From: Xylaria sp. FL1777
Taxonomy: Eukaryota; Ascomycota; Sordariomycetes; Xylariales; Xylariaceae
DNA: 64,000 nucleotides
Direction: 5' to 3'
Assembly (NCBI GenBank): GCA_022578965.1
Contig: MU400658.1
Location: forward strand, 1 to 64,000
Shown here: piece by piece, positions 35,531 through 49,070 of the stretch
Layout of the letters: each line of letters opens with the position of its first letter
Numbering within the stretch: position 1 is the first letter of the stretch
Notes under the pieces: generated by a model
Told to the model about the DNA's origin: nothing
Databases searched by the model: none
Seen by the model: only the letters and a program-made list of their open reading frames with translations
Translations under genes and position numbers: made by a program

Positions 35531-38129
35531 TTTTAAATATTTAGCTTTTATATATAACAAATTAGTAGTATATTATATAAAACCGCGTAAAAAATAAGCT
35601 ATTTGCTAATTATTTGCTTTTTTAGCATTTTTTATAAAGCTAAGCAGAAAATTTAATAAAAACAGAAAGTTTTTATATATACTAAGTTAGCTATTATAGC
35701 ACTAGTAAAAAAAATGTTTACTTTTTTACATAAAAGAAAAAATGTTATTAAGCAGCTAATTTTTTATAGAAATAATTTCTATTGTTATAAAATTTTAGCA
35801 AAAGAAATACTAGCACTTAAAAAAAGTTAAAAGCGCAAGTTTTAGTAAATTTTCCTTTAAGCAAAAAAAGCTGCAACGTTAGCTTTATTATTATTACTTT
35901 TAATTGTGTTCTAAAATCCGTATAAAAATTAAAATTATAAAAACTATATTAAAATAAACAAAAAATATAATAAAAAAAGAAAAAAGAAAAAAAATACAAA
36001 AAAAAAAAATAAAAAATTAAAATACCTAAAGATAAAAAAAAATAAAAAATATAATAAGTAAATAAATCAATAAAAAAAATAATAAATAAAAAAGATATAA
36101 AATGAAAAAAATATATAAAATAAAAGAAATATATAAAATAAAAAAAATATATAAAATAAAAAAAATGTAAAATAAAAGAAATATAGAAATTTAATTATAT
36201 TAAAAAGATCTTTTGCGTAAAATACTGCTATAAAATGTTTTCTTAAACGTAACTAAAATATAAAAAAAGCTTTTAAACAAAATTATAACATATAAAACAT
36301 AATAGCAGAAATTTTTTCTGTAGTTCTTTTATACTTGCAAAATTTTTTATAAAAGCAAGCATAAATACAAAAAGTTAATTTATATTTACTTCTAAAAAAA
36401 AAAGCAATTGCTTTTTTATATTACTTATAATAATAAATCTATTAGCATACTATTTAAGTAAATATATAATTTTTAGTTTTTAGTAATTTATATATATAAG
36501 TAATAAAACATTTTTAGCTTTTTTTTTTTTCTTGCTTTTAAACTTGTTATAATTATAGCATAGTTATGCTTTGTTTTTTTATTTTATTTTATTTTCGTTT
36601 ATTTTTTTCTTTTCTTTTTTTAGTGTATATTTTTTTGCTATTTTTTTTTTACTATTTTGTTTTTTATGTTTTTTTAATGCATTAAAACTATAAAGTATGT
36701 ATGCCTTAATAATAGATTTTAAAGCGAGAAAATTTATAAAATAACTATTACTTTTATACCTTTGCTTTTTTTTTGCATAAAAAAAGTCTTAATATTGCAC
36801 TATAGCGCTAACTTTAAATTGTTTTACTATTTAATTAATTAAAAATTATAACAAAAAAATCTAGCTTTTTTTTCGATTTATATATAACTAGTAGTGCTTA
36901 TAATAAGCATGCGTTTTGCTTTTTATTTACGTTGCACTTTTTTATTAATGTTAGCAAAAAACATAGTTATAAACTATAATTGCATATATATACTTGTTTT
37001 TTAATGCATTTTTATATATATATACTATTTTTATTTAAAAGCTTTTTTTTTTAGAAAAATTATATATTATAAGCTGTTTTATAAGCTTAATTATTTTTTT
37101 TCTTTTTTTTAACTACATGTTTAAATAGTAAAGCAAAGCTAACTTTTTTTTAGCTATAGTAATAAACTGAACTTTTTTTTACTTTTTTTTTACTTAAAAG
37201 CTTTTAAGCTATAATATGTTTTATATTTAACTATTTTTTATTGCTTTTTTAAGGTTTTCTTTTTGTTTTATGTATTAAATTTAACTAAAAAAAAGAAAAC
37301 ATGCTTTATATTTATAATATAAAAAAACTTTTAGCTATAATAAAAAACGTATTAAAAAGGGTTAAAAAACAACACGTAATAATTTAAGCTGTTTACTTAT
37401 AAAAAAACAAACAATAAGTTTAAAAAAGTTAAAAAACAACACGTATTATTAAAGCTATTTACATATAAAAAAACAGAAAATAAGTTCTAAAAAGTTAAAA
37501 AGTAACGCATATTATTTAAGCTATTTATTATATAAAAAAACAAAAGAAATATGTTTTGCAAAGTTTTAAAGCAAAGCTTATATATAAAAAGCTTTTTTAT
37601 TTGTTTTAAGCAACAATAAATGTATAATATATAAACGTATAGCAGCAGTAAACATAAGCAACTTTATTAAGCATGCTATTAAAAAAGTGCATTAGTTATT
37701 TCTTTTTTTATATATATAATACATAAAAAAACATATTATTATAAAAAGCAAAAGCTATTTTGCTACGTATACTATTAAAAGTACATTAGCTGTTTTTTTC
37801 TTTTTAAACATATAAAACACATAAACGTATTGCTATAGCAACCTAAAAAGCAGCTTTATTTTAAACATAAATAAAAGCATATTTATTGTTTTTTTTTTCT
37901 TTTTATAAATACTTAAGTACTTAAATAAATATTATAAGAACATAATATAGCAATAAACATAAGTAGCTTATATAAGTACTTAATACAAAATATATATGTT
38001 TTTTCTTTTGTTTTTATATATATAATTTATAAACATAATGCTATAAAAAGCATAAGCACTTTTTTTGCGCATTTTATACAAAGTGCATTAGCTATTTTTT
38101 TTGTTTTTTTTTTTACTACGTTTTATTTT
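35531..38129. other. RIP-like DNA of copy 2 with minor arrays
   Basis: This stretch aligns with 4746-7395. It includes the A/T/G simple array at about 36060-36190 and ~65-bp units at about 37380-37570. The region matching the 5997-6239 frame carries a stop here. No gene was found. Confidence 0.55.
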
Positions 38130-38135
38130 GCTTTA

Positions 38136-38219
38136 TTATAAATTTGCTTTTTTATAAAATATTAACTAAGCATTTTTTGCTTAAAAAACTTTATTATTTA
38201 TAAAAAAGCAGATTTATAG
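38136..38219. repeat. Palindrome 1, copy 2
   Basis: Arms 38136-38156 and 38199-38219 pair with a single mismatch and the spacer is the same length as at 7401-7484. Confidence 0.8.
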
Positions 38220-38242
38220 CTTTTAATAAAATATAAAAAAAA

Positions 38243-38410
38243 AATAAATTACTATTATTAAGTTTACTATAAGCTAGTTTTGCTTGATTTGCTTTTTTAT
38301 TAATTATTAACTAAGCATTTTTTGCTTAAAAAACTTAATTAATAATTAATATAAAAGTAAATTAGTTAAAGCTAGCTTATAGTAAACTTAATAACAGTAA
38401 TTTATTTCTT
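38243..38410. repeat. Palindrome 2, copy 2
   Basis: Inverted repeat with ~80-bp arms around ttaactaagcattttttgct, matching 7510-7672 and still largely paired. Confidence 0.78.
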
Positions 38411-38464
38411 TTTTATATAAATTATAAAAAAAAAAAAAGAATCTATACTGCTATAACGCAGCTT

Positions 38465-39070
38465 TTTACTAGTAATGTTTTATTTTTTTATATTATTGTT
38501 CTTTTTTTTTTTTTTTGTTTATTGCTTTTAAACGTTACTAATATATAAATAAAATATTACTAAAAACCGCAATTATAATAAACTTCTTAAATAATAACAT
38601 AAACTAGTTTTGTTTTTTTATATTATTATTTTTTTTTTTTTTTATTAATTATTACTTTAAAACATTATTAATATATAAATAAAATATTTTTAAAAACTAC
38701 AATTATTATAAACTTCTTAAATAATAACGTAAACTAAGCTAAAATATTTTGCTTTGCAAGCTTTTTACTAGTAATGTTTTATTTTTTTATATTATTATAA
38801 TTATTTTTACTATTAATTGCTTTTAAACGTTATTAATATATAAACAAAATATTTCTAAAAACTATAATTATAATAAACTCCTTAAATAATAATATAAACT
38901 AAGCTAAAGTACTTTGCTTTACAAGCTTATTATTAGTAACGTTTTATTTTTTTATATTATTATAATTATTTTTAATATTTATTACTTTTAAACATTACTA
39001 ATATAAAAACAAAATATTTTTAAAAGCTATAATTATTATAGCGTTCTTAAATAATAATATAAACTAAATA
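38465..39070 (+). repeat. ~130-bp tandem array, four units, copy 2
   Basis: Units near 38475, 38610, 38780 and 38940 with the phrases described for 7735-8320. Confidence 0.7.
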
Positions 39071-39595
39071 ACTTTGCTTTATAAACATTAAATATGTTTT
39101 TATGCCTAAAAAAAATATTATAAGTACTTATTAAAGCGTAGTAATAAACTTAATATAAAAATAACTTGTTTTTAGCTATTTTTCTTTAAATAAAAAAATT
39201 ATTTAAATCGCTATAAAAAAACAACATTTAAAAACATATAAAAATAAACAAAGAAAATCTTAAAAGCGTTAATACTTAGCTAATAAAAAGCACTAAATAA
39301 AAGCTTAAAAGCGCTAATACTTAGTAAATCAAAAGCACTAAATATAAGCTTAAAAAATAAAGCAGCAAACATAACGCCTTTATATTGCTAAAAACCTTAA
39401 AATGTTTATTAATTATTTGCGATTTGTTTGTTTGTTATATTAATATAAACAGCTATTTTAATTGTTTTTTTTTTTTGTTTTAAATTAATGTTTTTTTATG
39501 CTTAATTCTTCTTTTAACATATATAGCATAACTAACATAATTTTTAATATAATAGTTTAGCTTAAAAAAAAACGTAAAAACAGTATAAAAAGTAA

Positions 39596-39652
39596 AATCT
39601 AAGCATACGCTACAACCTATACAAGTTTTAGGGCGGGTATGCAAAAAAGGCC
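39596..39652. other. 57-bp weakly mutated island at the left edge
   Basis: Contains many C and G outside GpC (tacaacctatacaag, gggcgggtatg) in contrast to the DNA on both sides. It has no match in copy 1 or elsewhere in the window that I could see. It is the outermost part of the copy-2-specific segment. Confidence 0.7.
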
Positions 39653-39665
39653 AAAGGTTTTCTGC
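39653..39665. repeat. 13-bp inverted repeat, left
   Basis: aaaggttttctgc, exact reverse complement of 50896-50908. Similarity stops after these 13 bp. Confidence 0.8.
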
Positions 39666-39708
39666 TAGTTAAATATATTTATAGTTTATAAGGGCTACAA
39701 TATGCAAT

Positions 39709-39858
39709 AAAACAAAACATTAAATCTTTTTATTGTTAAAATAGTTTTTTTTATTAAAGCTATAACTATTTATAAAGCTAAAGAAAAGATTTATACTAGT
39801 TTTAAACTTTTTTTTTATAAACGTTAAATTAGTAATAAGTTTAATAGCTTAAGCATAA
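39709..39858 (+). repeat. Direct repeat R1 (short form)
   Basis: About 150 bp starting aaaacattaaatctttttat and including ttattaaagctataactatt. It matches the first parts of R2 and R3 in the same orientation. Confidence 0.75.
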
Positions 39859-39879
39859 TACTAAGCTAATGCTATAGCG

Positions 39880-42800
39880 CTTTTTTTTTGCATAATTGCT
39901 AGCATATACTTTAAATAAAACAATAAAGCTAATATTGCAGTGCTTTTTCTTTGCAAAAAAGTTCTGCAAAAACTATGCTTATAACTATTTACTAATAAAT
40001 AAACTTTTAGGCTTTTATTTAACTAAAATAAAGAATTTTTTAATACGCTTATAAGCTAGTATATTATATGTTTGCAGTAAAAAAAACAACAAAGCTAACG
40101 CTGTAGCGCTTTTTTTTTGTATAGTTACTAGCATTTGCTTTAAATATAACAACAAAGCTAATGCTGCAGCGCTTTTTTTTTGCAAAAAAGGTTTGCAAAA
40201 ACTACGCTTATAATTATTTACTAATAAATAGACTTTTAGGCTTTTATTTAACCAAAATAAAGAATTTTTTAATATGTTTATAAGCTAGTATACTATACGC
40301 TTGCAGTAAAAAAAACAACAAAGCTAATGCTGCAGTGCTTTTTTTTTGCAAAAAAGTTTTGCAGAAACTACGCTTATAATTATAAGCTAGTATATTGCAC
40401 GCTTGCAATAAAAAAAACAATAAGGCTAATGCTGTAGCGCTTTTTTTTTGCATAGTTGCTAGCACATGCTTTAAACATAACAGTAAAGCTAATGTTGCAG
40501 CGCTTTTTTTTTACAAAAAAGGTTTATAAAAACTACGCTTATAATTATTTACTAATAAATAGATTTTCAAGCTTTTATTTAACTAAAATAAAGAATTCTT
40601 TAATATGCTTATAAGCTAGTATATTACATGCTTATAGTAAAAAAAACAACAAAGCTAATATTGCAGCGCTTTTTTTTTGTATAGTTATTAGCACTTGCTT
40701 TAAACATAATAGCAAAGCTAATATTGCAGCGCTTTTTTTTTACAAAAAAAGTTTGCAAAAACTACGCTTATAACTATTTACTAGTAAATAAACTTTTGAG
40801 CTTTTATTTAACCGAAATAAGGAATTTTTTAATATGCTTATAAGTTAGTATACTATATACTTATAGTAAAAAAAACAATAAAACTAATGCTGCAGTGCTT
40901 TTTTTTTGCAGAAAAGGTTTATAAAAACTACGCTTATAACTGTTTACTAATAAACAAACTTTTAGGCTTTTATTTAACTAAAATAAAGAATTCTTTAATA
41001 CGCTTATAAGCTAGTATACTGCATGCTTGCAGTAAAAAAAACAATAAAGCTAATGTTATAGCGCTTTTTTTTTACGTAGTTGCTAGTATATGCCTTAAAT
41101 ATAACAGTAAAGCTAATATTGCAGCGCTTTTTCTCTGCAAAGAAGTTCTGCAAAAACTACGCCTATAATTATTTATTAGTAAATAAACTTTCAGGCTTTT
41201 ATTTAACTAAAATAAGGAATTCTTTAATACGCTTATAAGCTAATATACTATATGCCTGTAGTAAAAAAAACAACAAAACTAACGTTATAGCGCTTTTTTT
41301 TTGCATAATTGCTAATATATGCTTTAAACATAATAGTAAAGCTAATATTACAGCGCTTTTTCTTTGCAAAAAAGTTCTGCAAAAACTATGCTTATAACTA
41401 TAAGCTAGTATATTATATACTTGCTGTAAAAAAAACAACAAGCTTAATACTGCAGCATAGTTGCTAATATATGCCTTAAATAAAACAATAAAGCTAATGT
41501 TGCAGTACTTTTTCTTTATAAAAAAGTTCTGCAGAAACTACGCTTATAACTATAGGCTAATATATTGCACGCTTGCAGTAAAAAAAACAATAAAGCTAAT
41601 ATTATAGCGCTTTTTCTTTGCAAAAAAAGTTTACAAAAATTACGCTTATAATTATTTATTAATAAATAAACTTTTAAGCTTTTATTTAACTAAAATAAAG
41701 AATTTTTTAATATGTTTATAAGCTAGTATACTACACGCTTATAGTAAAAAAAACAACAAAGCTAACGCTATAGCGCTTTTTTTTTGCATAATTGCTAGCA
41801 TTTGCCCTAAATATAACAATAAAGCTAATATTGCAGCGCTTTTTCTTTATAAAAAAAGTTTGCAAAAATTACACTTATAATTATTTATTAATAAATAAAC
41901 TTTTGGGCTTTTATTTAACTAAAATAAAAAATTCTTTAATACGCTTATAAGCTAATATACTGCATGCTTACAGTAAAAAAAACAATAAAGCTAACGCTAT
42001 AACGCTTTTTTTTTGCAAAAAAGTTTTGCAAAAACTATGCTTATAACTATAAGCTAGTATATTGCATACTTGCTATAAAAAAAACAATAAAGCTAACGCT
42101 GCAGCATAATTGCTAATATATACTTGCTTTAGAAAAAACAACTAAGCTAACGCTGCAGCATAATTATTAGTACTTGCTTTAAACATAACAGTAAAGCTAA
42201 TATTGCAGCGCTTTTTTTCTGCAAAAAAGGTTTATAAAAACTACGCTTATAATTATTTATTAGTAAACAAACTTTTAAGCTTTTATTTAACTAAAATAAA
42301 GAATTCTTTAATATGCTTGTAAGCTAGTATATTGTACGCTTGCAGTAAAAAAAACAACAAAGCTAACGCTGCAGCGCTTTTTCTTTGCATAATTACTAGC
42401 ATTTGCTTTAAACACAATAATAAAGCTAATGCTGTAGCGCTTTTTCTTTGCAAAAAAGGTTTACAAAAACTACGCTTATAACTATTTACTAATAAATAAA
42501 CTTTTAGGCTTTTATTTAACCGAAATAAAAAATTTTTTAACATGTTTATAAGCTAATATATTATATGCTTGCAATAAAAAAAACAATTAAGCTAATGCTA
42601 TAGCGTTTTTTTTTTGCGTAGTTATTAGTACATATTTGCTTTAAACAAAACAACAAAGCTAATATTGCAGCGCTTTTTTTTTACAAAATTAAAGCATAAT
42701 TACTAATATATACTTGCTATAAAAAAAATAACAAGCTTAATATTGCAGTATAGTTACTAGTATATACTTGCTATAAAAAAAATAATAAAACTAACGCTGC

Positions 42801-42990
42801 AGTGCTTTTTTTTTGCGTAGTTGCTAGTATTTGCTTTAAACATAATAATAAAGCTAATGCTATAGCGCTTTTTTTTTATAAAGAAGTTCTATAAAAACTA
42901 CGCTTATAATTATTTACTAATAAACAAACTTTTAAGCTTTTATTTAACTAAAATAAAAAATTCTTTAATATGCTTATAAACTAGTATACT
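39880..42990 (+). repeat. ~230-bp higher-order tandem array with GCTGCAGC-type core
   Basis: The phrase acttttaggcttttatttaa recurs at about 40001, 40231, 40561, 40791, 40956, 41185, 41668, 41898, 42268, 42498 and 42926, with several spacings of 229-230 bp and others that include partial units. Within and between units a core near gctaatgctgcagcgctttt recurs more than twenty times. Minus-strand frames of 73-86 codons here (for example 40244-40465 and 42283-42543) are translations of the repeat (ALALLFFLLQAYNILAYK and similar), not separate genes. Confidence 0.85.
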
Positions 42991-45102
42991 ATGCTTAAAT
43001 ATTTTTTTAGCTAAAACGTTTTATAGTTTAAAAAGTATAAAATCTTTTTAAGCTAAAAACGTTTAATTTAAATTATGTTATGTTTAAAAAAAGCGCTTTT
43101 ACTATTTTTGCTATAAATTAACAGCAAAAAAATAATAATAATTTGCTTGCTTTAGTTATAATTTGCTTAGTATTAACTAATATTATATAAAGTAGCTATA
43201 ATTATAATTCTTTTTATAATGTTAATAATATGCTTTTTTAAGCTAAAAATAGCAAAAAGTTCTTAAAGAATACTTTATAATGCTAAATATTAAGTTAGTA
43301 TAATAATAACTTATAAAACAACGCTTAAAAAAACCATAAAAAAGAAATATTAAGCATTACCCTTGTAATTTCTAGAAATAACCAAAATAGAAAAAAAAGC
43401 TAAATAAGCATACTGCAAGTTCTAAAGCAAAAGAACAAAAACAACGTAGCAAGCACTTAAAAAAAAAAAAAAGCCCTTAGTTATAAAATAAAACAAACGT
43501 AAAAGCGTAGCTAAAAGTAAGCACTTATAAAAGCATTTAAAAACTTTAAATTGCTATAAAGCTTAGCTAAATAAGCTAAGTTAGCTTACGAGCTAGCTTT
43601 AAAAGTTATAGCAATTTTACTGCTAAGAAAAACAAAAAGCAAGCTTTCTTTTGCTAATACTTTTAAAGAAAAAAAAAATTAAAAGTATAAATATTCTTTA
43701 AAAAAAGATAAAAAGAAAAAAAAACGTATAGTAGCTAATAAAAAAAAGCAAAAAAAAGGAGCTAAAGCTTATGCAGCTTTTATACTAAAAACAAAAATAA
43801 AAACATTAATACTTTTTATGCTAAAGCAAAAAAAGCGCAAATAATTAAGCAAAGCAAAAAAGTTTGCTTGTTAGCTTGCATAATAAATAAGCTTTAATAA
43901 AAACAAGCTAGCTAGTGTTTTTTTGCTGCTTGCTAAAATAAATAAGCTATTATTATTAACTTTTAAAAAAAAGTTAACATAAGCTTTAATAAATTTAAAT
44001 AATTTAAAAAAAACTAATATAAATTAAGCTATTAATATAGCTAAATAGTTTTTAAGCAGCAGTAAATATAACAGCAATTTTTAAATTGCTAAAAATTTAA
44101 GCAAGCTAAATAAAGGCATTGCTAACTTGCTTATAATAACTTAAAACAAATGCTTTAAACGCATAGCTAAAGCTTTTAAAACAACTAAAACAAAACATCT
44201 AAAAACTAAAATAAAGGTTCTTTTTATTAACTTATATTTTAGTAATAAAGCAGCTATTTATAAGCATTATATAAAAAGCTTAGCTTTAAAAAAATTAATT
44301 TAATAAGTAATAGCAAAAATTAAAACTTTTATTTAAAATATAAAAGCTTAAAAAACTAGGAACTAACCTAGAAGTAAACTTATAAGCAACAAAAAAAGCA
44401 CAGCTAAAAAAGATCTAATGCTAAAACTAAACTTTTAGCTAAAAAAGTAGTTAAAAAGAAAAAAACCTAAGATTACGCTTAAAAAAAAATAAATAAGCAC
44501 GTAAATTTAAACTAAAACAAGCAATAGCTATTTAGCTATAATTAAACAAAAGCTTAGCAAAAATAAAGCCTTTAAAAAGTATAATAAGCTACTAAAGCAT
44601 AAAGCAGCTATAATAATATAAATACGCACTAAAAAAATAAGTTTAAAAGTATTCTTATATAAAAAAAAAGTTTTAAACAAAAAGTCTAAAAGCTTTATAA
44701 AAAAGAATTTTTCTGCTTTTTAACTTTATTTTTTGTTTAGCAAGCTAATTAATAAAAACCAGTATTTATAAAGTAGTAAAGCTTTAAAGTAGCAGTATAA
44801 ACATTATTACATAAAGTTTTTATTTAGCTTTTTATATAGTTTTACTTATAAGTACATAAGTAAAAAAACTGCGCTATAAAGCAGCATAGCAAATTATTAA
44901 TAATAATATTATTCTTTTTTTATTAATAGTATTAAAAGCTTTTGTAATGTTAAGCTGTAGCAAAAATGTAGTGCTTTTTTTATTAATTGCTTTTTTTGCT
45001 ATTTTTAATACTAGTTTAATAGCTACGTTTGTTAACTTGTTTTGTTTGTTTTTTATTTAGTTGTTTAGTAAAAGATCTTTAAGCTTAGCTACTTAATTTT
45101 AA
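42991..45102. other. RIP-like DNA inside the 11.3-kb segment
   Basis: No array, palindrome or gene was recognised. G outside GpC is slightly more common at about 43360-43460 and 44330-44480. Frames are short. Confidence 0.55.
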
Positions 45103-45492
45103 ACAATAAAAATAATAGCTAAAAACCTGCTATTACTATTAACTAAATTATTTTAAGCGTGCAAAACTTACTAAACAATTTAAATTCTAACTTGCTTACA
45201 TAAACAAAAGCTTATAATTTATTTAAAAAAAATTGCGCTAAATATAAAAAGCAAGTAAAACATAAAGTTTAATTAAATTTATAAGTTTTTTTAAATAAAA
45301 ACAATAACTAAAAACTTGCTATTATTATTAACTAGATTACTTTAAGCATGCAAAACTTACTAAACAATTTAAACTTTAAGTTGCTTATATAAGCAAAAGC
45401 TTATAATCTGTTTAAAAAAGCAAAAGCTTATAATTTATTTAAAAAAAATTGCGCTAAATATAAAAAGCAAATAAAACGTAAAGTTTAATTAA
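45103..45492 (+). repeat. ~192-bp tandem duplication
   Basis: Two units, from about 45105 and 45297, share aaacctgctattactattaa-like, caaaacttactaaacaattt and caaaagcttataatttattt phrases. The last phrase is repeated once more near 45421. Confidence 0.75.
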
Positions 45493-45972
45493 ATCTTTAG
45501 GCCTTTTTTATTAAAGCTATAATTATTTATAAAGCTAAAAAAAAAATTTACGCCAGTTTTAAACTTTTTCTTTATAAACGTTAAATTAATAGCAGGTTTA
45601 ATAATTTAAACATAATATTATGTACTATAAGTAATGCTTATTTAAGCTTTATAATTAAACATTTTGCTAAAAAATAATATAGCTAAAATGCTTATATTAT
45701 TACTAAAAATAAAAGCGTTTATAACTTAAAAAGCTGCTATAATAGTAAAAATACTAATAACTATTTTAATAAAAGTGCAGCTAAAAGCAGTAATATTTCC
45801 GTTATTTTTTTAAAGCGTTAGCATTATAGCTATAACTTTAGCTTTTTTTATAATAAAACGCTTACTAGAAGTTTTAACGTTATTATTTAAGCTATTGCTT
45901 TTATTATTGTTAAAAGAGTTTAATAAAGCAAAAATAGCTAATATAGTATATTTGCAGCTTTACGCCCTAAAA
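45493..45972 (+). repeat. Direct repeat R2 (long form)
   Basis: About 480 bp matching R3 (49977-50483) along its length, including aagttttaacgttattattt and atttgcagctttacgc near the end. Its first 130 bp also match R1. Confidence 0.85.
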
Positions 45973-46096
45973 AAATAAATATTTTCTGTATAAAAAACGT
46001 TTAGCTTAATGCTATTTAAAACATAAGCAAACAAGTTATTAATAAAACCTAAAAATAGTATATATTAGCTAAGCTTTACGTTTATTATATATATAT

Positions 46097-46248
46097 AAAT
46101 TGCTTTCTTTTATATAAATTGTTTTTTTTTATATAAATTGCTTTTTTTTATATAAATTGCTTTTTTTTATACAAATTGCTTTTTTTTATACAAATTGCTT
46201 CTTTTTATATAAATTGCTTTCTTTTATACGAATTGCTTCTTTTTATAA
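46097..46248 (+). repeat. Exact-period 19-bp minisatellite, eight units
   Basis: Units of aaattgctttttttttata type start at 46097, 46116, 46135, 46154, 46173, 46192, 46211 and 46230. Confidence 0.9.
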
Positions 46249-48130
46249 GTTTTTAAACTATAGCATTTAAATAGCATTTCTTTTTTTAATTCTTTAACTA
46301 AAATTACTAGCTTTACAAAAAAGATTTAAACTTTAAAGCTTTAAATTATTATTATATATAAAGTTAAAGCTTTAGCGTAATAACTTTGCATATATACTTA
46401 AAAAGCAGTATTTAATAATACTTTTAACCTTTATTTTTTTATGCGTAATAAAAAATGCATTGCTAATACTGTTATAATTATAAAGCAGCAGTACTTTATT
46501 ATTTATATAAAATGCTTTTATAATATAGCGTTAGTTAATTTTTTTAGTAGCTATTTTAATTAAATATTGCAAGTAAACAAGTTTGTTTAAAAAAGCTAAC
46601 TAAGCAGCTTTATTAACGTTTTTCTTTTGTTATAGCTATTATATTTAAGCGTGTTATAATTTTTCGTTCTTAAAAAAGCTTTCTATAATAAATGTTTTTA
46701 AATATATTTTTTTAGTGTTTATTAATATAGTATTGCTAACTTTATATTAATTTAAGTAGTTTAGCTTTTATAAAAACAGTTTGTTTGCTTATAAATATTT
46801 TATAATTAAGCAAAAAGTATTAATTAGTTAATATAACTATAATATATTAAACGATTGTTTGTTATAAGGTTTTATATAAACTTTTTAAATAAAGCTAAAC
46901 TAATGATCTTTTTTATAATAATAATTAAATAGCTTATATTTTTACTGTATATTTATAGTAGCTTTATTATTAAGCAGCATAAAAATAATATTGCTAGGTT
47001 AAATTATTTTAATAAAAGCTATTTAATTTTTAAAACTTTGTACTAAGCTTTAAAAGCTATGCAGTTAAATAAACATAAATTAAAACTATTTAATAAACTT
47101 AGCTTTTTTAGCTTTAATAAATATATAAGCTTTTTTTAGTTCTAAAAGCTTACTAAAAGCTATATAAAAAAATAATTTATAAACGTAAAGTATAACAATA
47201 GTTTTTAATATAATGCTTTCTTTAAAAGCTAAAAAAATATTTATAGCTAAGTTTTATTAGTAATAATTAAGAGTTTTTACTTTTTGCTAAAAGTAGTACT
47301 AAAATATGATTTGCTAATTAAAGCTATTTGCTTATTTAAAAATATAATTAATGTTTGCAATAAAAGCACTTTAAAAGTTTGTAGTATAATTAATAATGTG
47401 CTATTTTATAAACGCTATTAAAAATCTATATATAAATATTATTTATATGCTAAATTAAGATTTAAAATCGTTAAAAATAGCATATTAACTATAATTGCAG
47501 CAATACTTATAATAATTAATAATATATTTAGTAAAGTTTACAACCTGCAAAAATAGTTAATAAAATCTTTAATATTTAAGCATAAGCAACTTTAACTTAT
47601 AATAAACTTTTTTATTTATGCTTATATTAAGCTTAAACATAATTTAAATTTAGTTGCTTATAAAATTGTTAGATTTGCTATAATTACTTACTAGTAGTTT
47701 AAAAAACAAAATTTTGCAAAAATAAAACTTTTTATTTTTATATTAAAAAGCGCTATTAAAATATATATATTTAATAGTTCTAAATAAAAAATACTAAAGA
47801 AATTAAAGCTTATTAAAAAAATTACTATTATTAATATATATTAAATATTATTAATATATATTAAAAAATAGTTTAAATTAAACTTAATATAATTTTTGTT
47901 TTTTTTTTAAGCTTTTAGCAAATTAAAAAAGGTAGCAATAGTATGCTTTTTACTTTTCTTTAAAGCTAAAAAAACAAATTCTTTATAATAAAAAGCAGGT
48001 TAAATCAAAGTTAAAAACAATAATGCAATAATTATATTGCTTTATTTAAACAAGTTATTTTTTTTTGCCTTTAACGTAACTTAAATCTAAAGATTAACTT
48101 TATTAAAAACTATTATTAAAAATACTTTTT
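46249..48130. other. RIP-like DNA inside the 11.3-kb segment
   Basis: AT-rich sequence without recognisable gene, array or palindrome. Confidence 0.55.
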
Positions 48131-48375
48131 AAATAAAATATAAACTTGCTTAGTACTAAAAAATAAACAAAATTTAAGCAAAGTTTTATTATAAAGCGTT
48201 ATAGCTTAACTAAAGCAACTTGTTTAAAAATAAAATTTGTTTTTATAAAGCAAAGTAAAAATGTTGTTTAAAAGTTTAAAATAGCTAAAATACCTTAGTA
48301 TAGCTAAAAAATAATATAGTTTTTAGTAGTTATTAAAGCAAGTTTTTATTTATGTAAAAAAAAGTTATAAGCTAT
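48131..48375 (+). repeat. Direct repeat S1
   Basis: About 240 bp matching 49351-49605, with phrases aaaatataaacttgcttagt, ttatagcttaactaaagcaa and gctaaaaaataatatagttt. Confidence 0.8.
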
Positions 48376-48940
48376 AAGCACTAAAATATTTATTTAGTAA
48401 TATTAGCTATATTGTTTTAAAGTTTTAAAAATAATAAAAGTTTAAGCTTATATAACTATATATAAAGCAATTTTGCTAGCTTAAACAAAATAAATATATA
48501 AAATATAGTGCTTATAATAAATAATAGCTAAAATTAAACTGCTTTAAAAAAAAAACCATGTTACATTTATTTAAATGTTAGTTTTAATATATATATATAT
48601 GCAAACACTTATAAATTAATATTGCTAGATTTTATTAAAATAAGTAAGCAAAATACTAATAAGCTGCTATAATTTTTACTAAAAAAGCAGCAAAAAAAAA
48701 AAGATTATAAATATTATTTAAGCTAATAAAAAGTAAACAAAAAGCAGTAAATTTTTAACAAATTAAAAAAAAGCATTAAAGCATTAGCTAATTAAATAGT
48801 ATTAATTTTACGTTAGTAAAAAACAACTATAAATAGCTAAACTTTATTTAATTTAATATAATAAGTATTTTAACTTTAAAAAAACCTTGAAAGCAAGCAT
48901 AAATATTAATATTGTATGTTAAATAAGTATATAAAAAAAA
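48376..48940. other. RIP-like DNA between S1 and the 10-bp array
   Basis: No feature recognised. Confidence 0.5.
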
Positions 48941-49070
48941 TGCAAAAAAATGCAAAAAAATACAAAAAAATGCAAAAAGATGCAAAAAAATGCAAAAAGA
49001 TGCAAAGAAATACAAAAAAATGCAAAAAAATACAAAGAAATATAAAAAAATATAAAAAGATAAAAAAATA
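48941..49070 (+). repeat. Exact-period 10-bp minisatellite, thirteen units
   Basis: Units are tgcaaaaaaa with variants tgcaaaaaga, tacaaaaaaa and tataaaaaaa, all in phase. The 78-codon minus frame over it (48848-49084) is the translated repeat. Confidence 0.92.

Noticed and set aside
40244..42543. Minus-strand frames of 73-86 codons with similar ALALLFFLLQAY-type sequences, considered as a gene family
   Set aside because: They follow the ~230-bp satellite unit and stop at different places; no start context or conserved full-length product.
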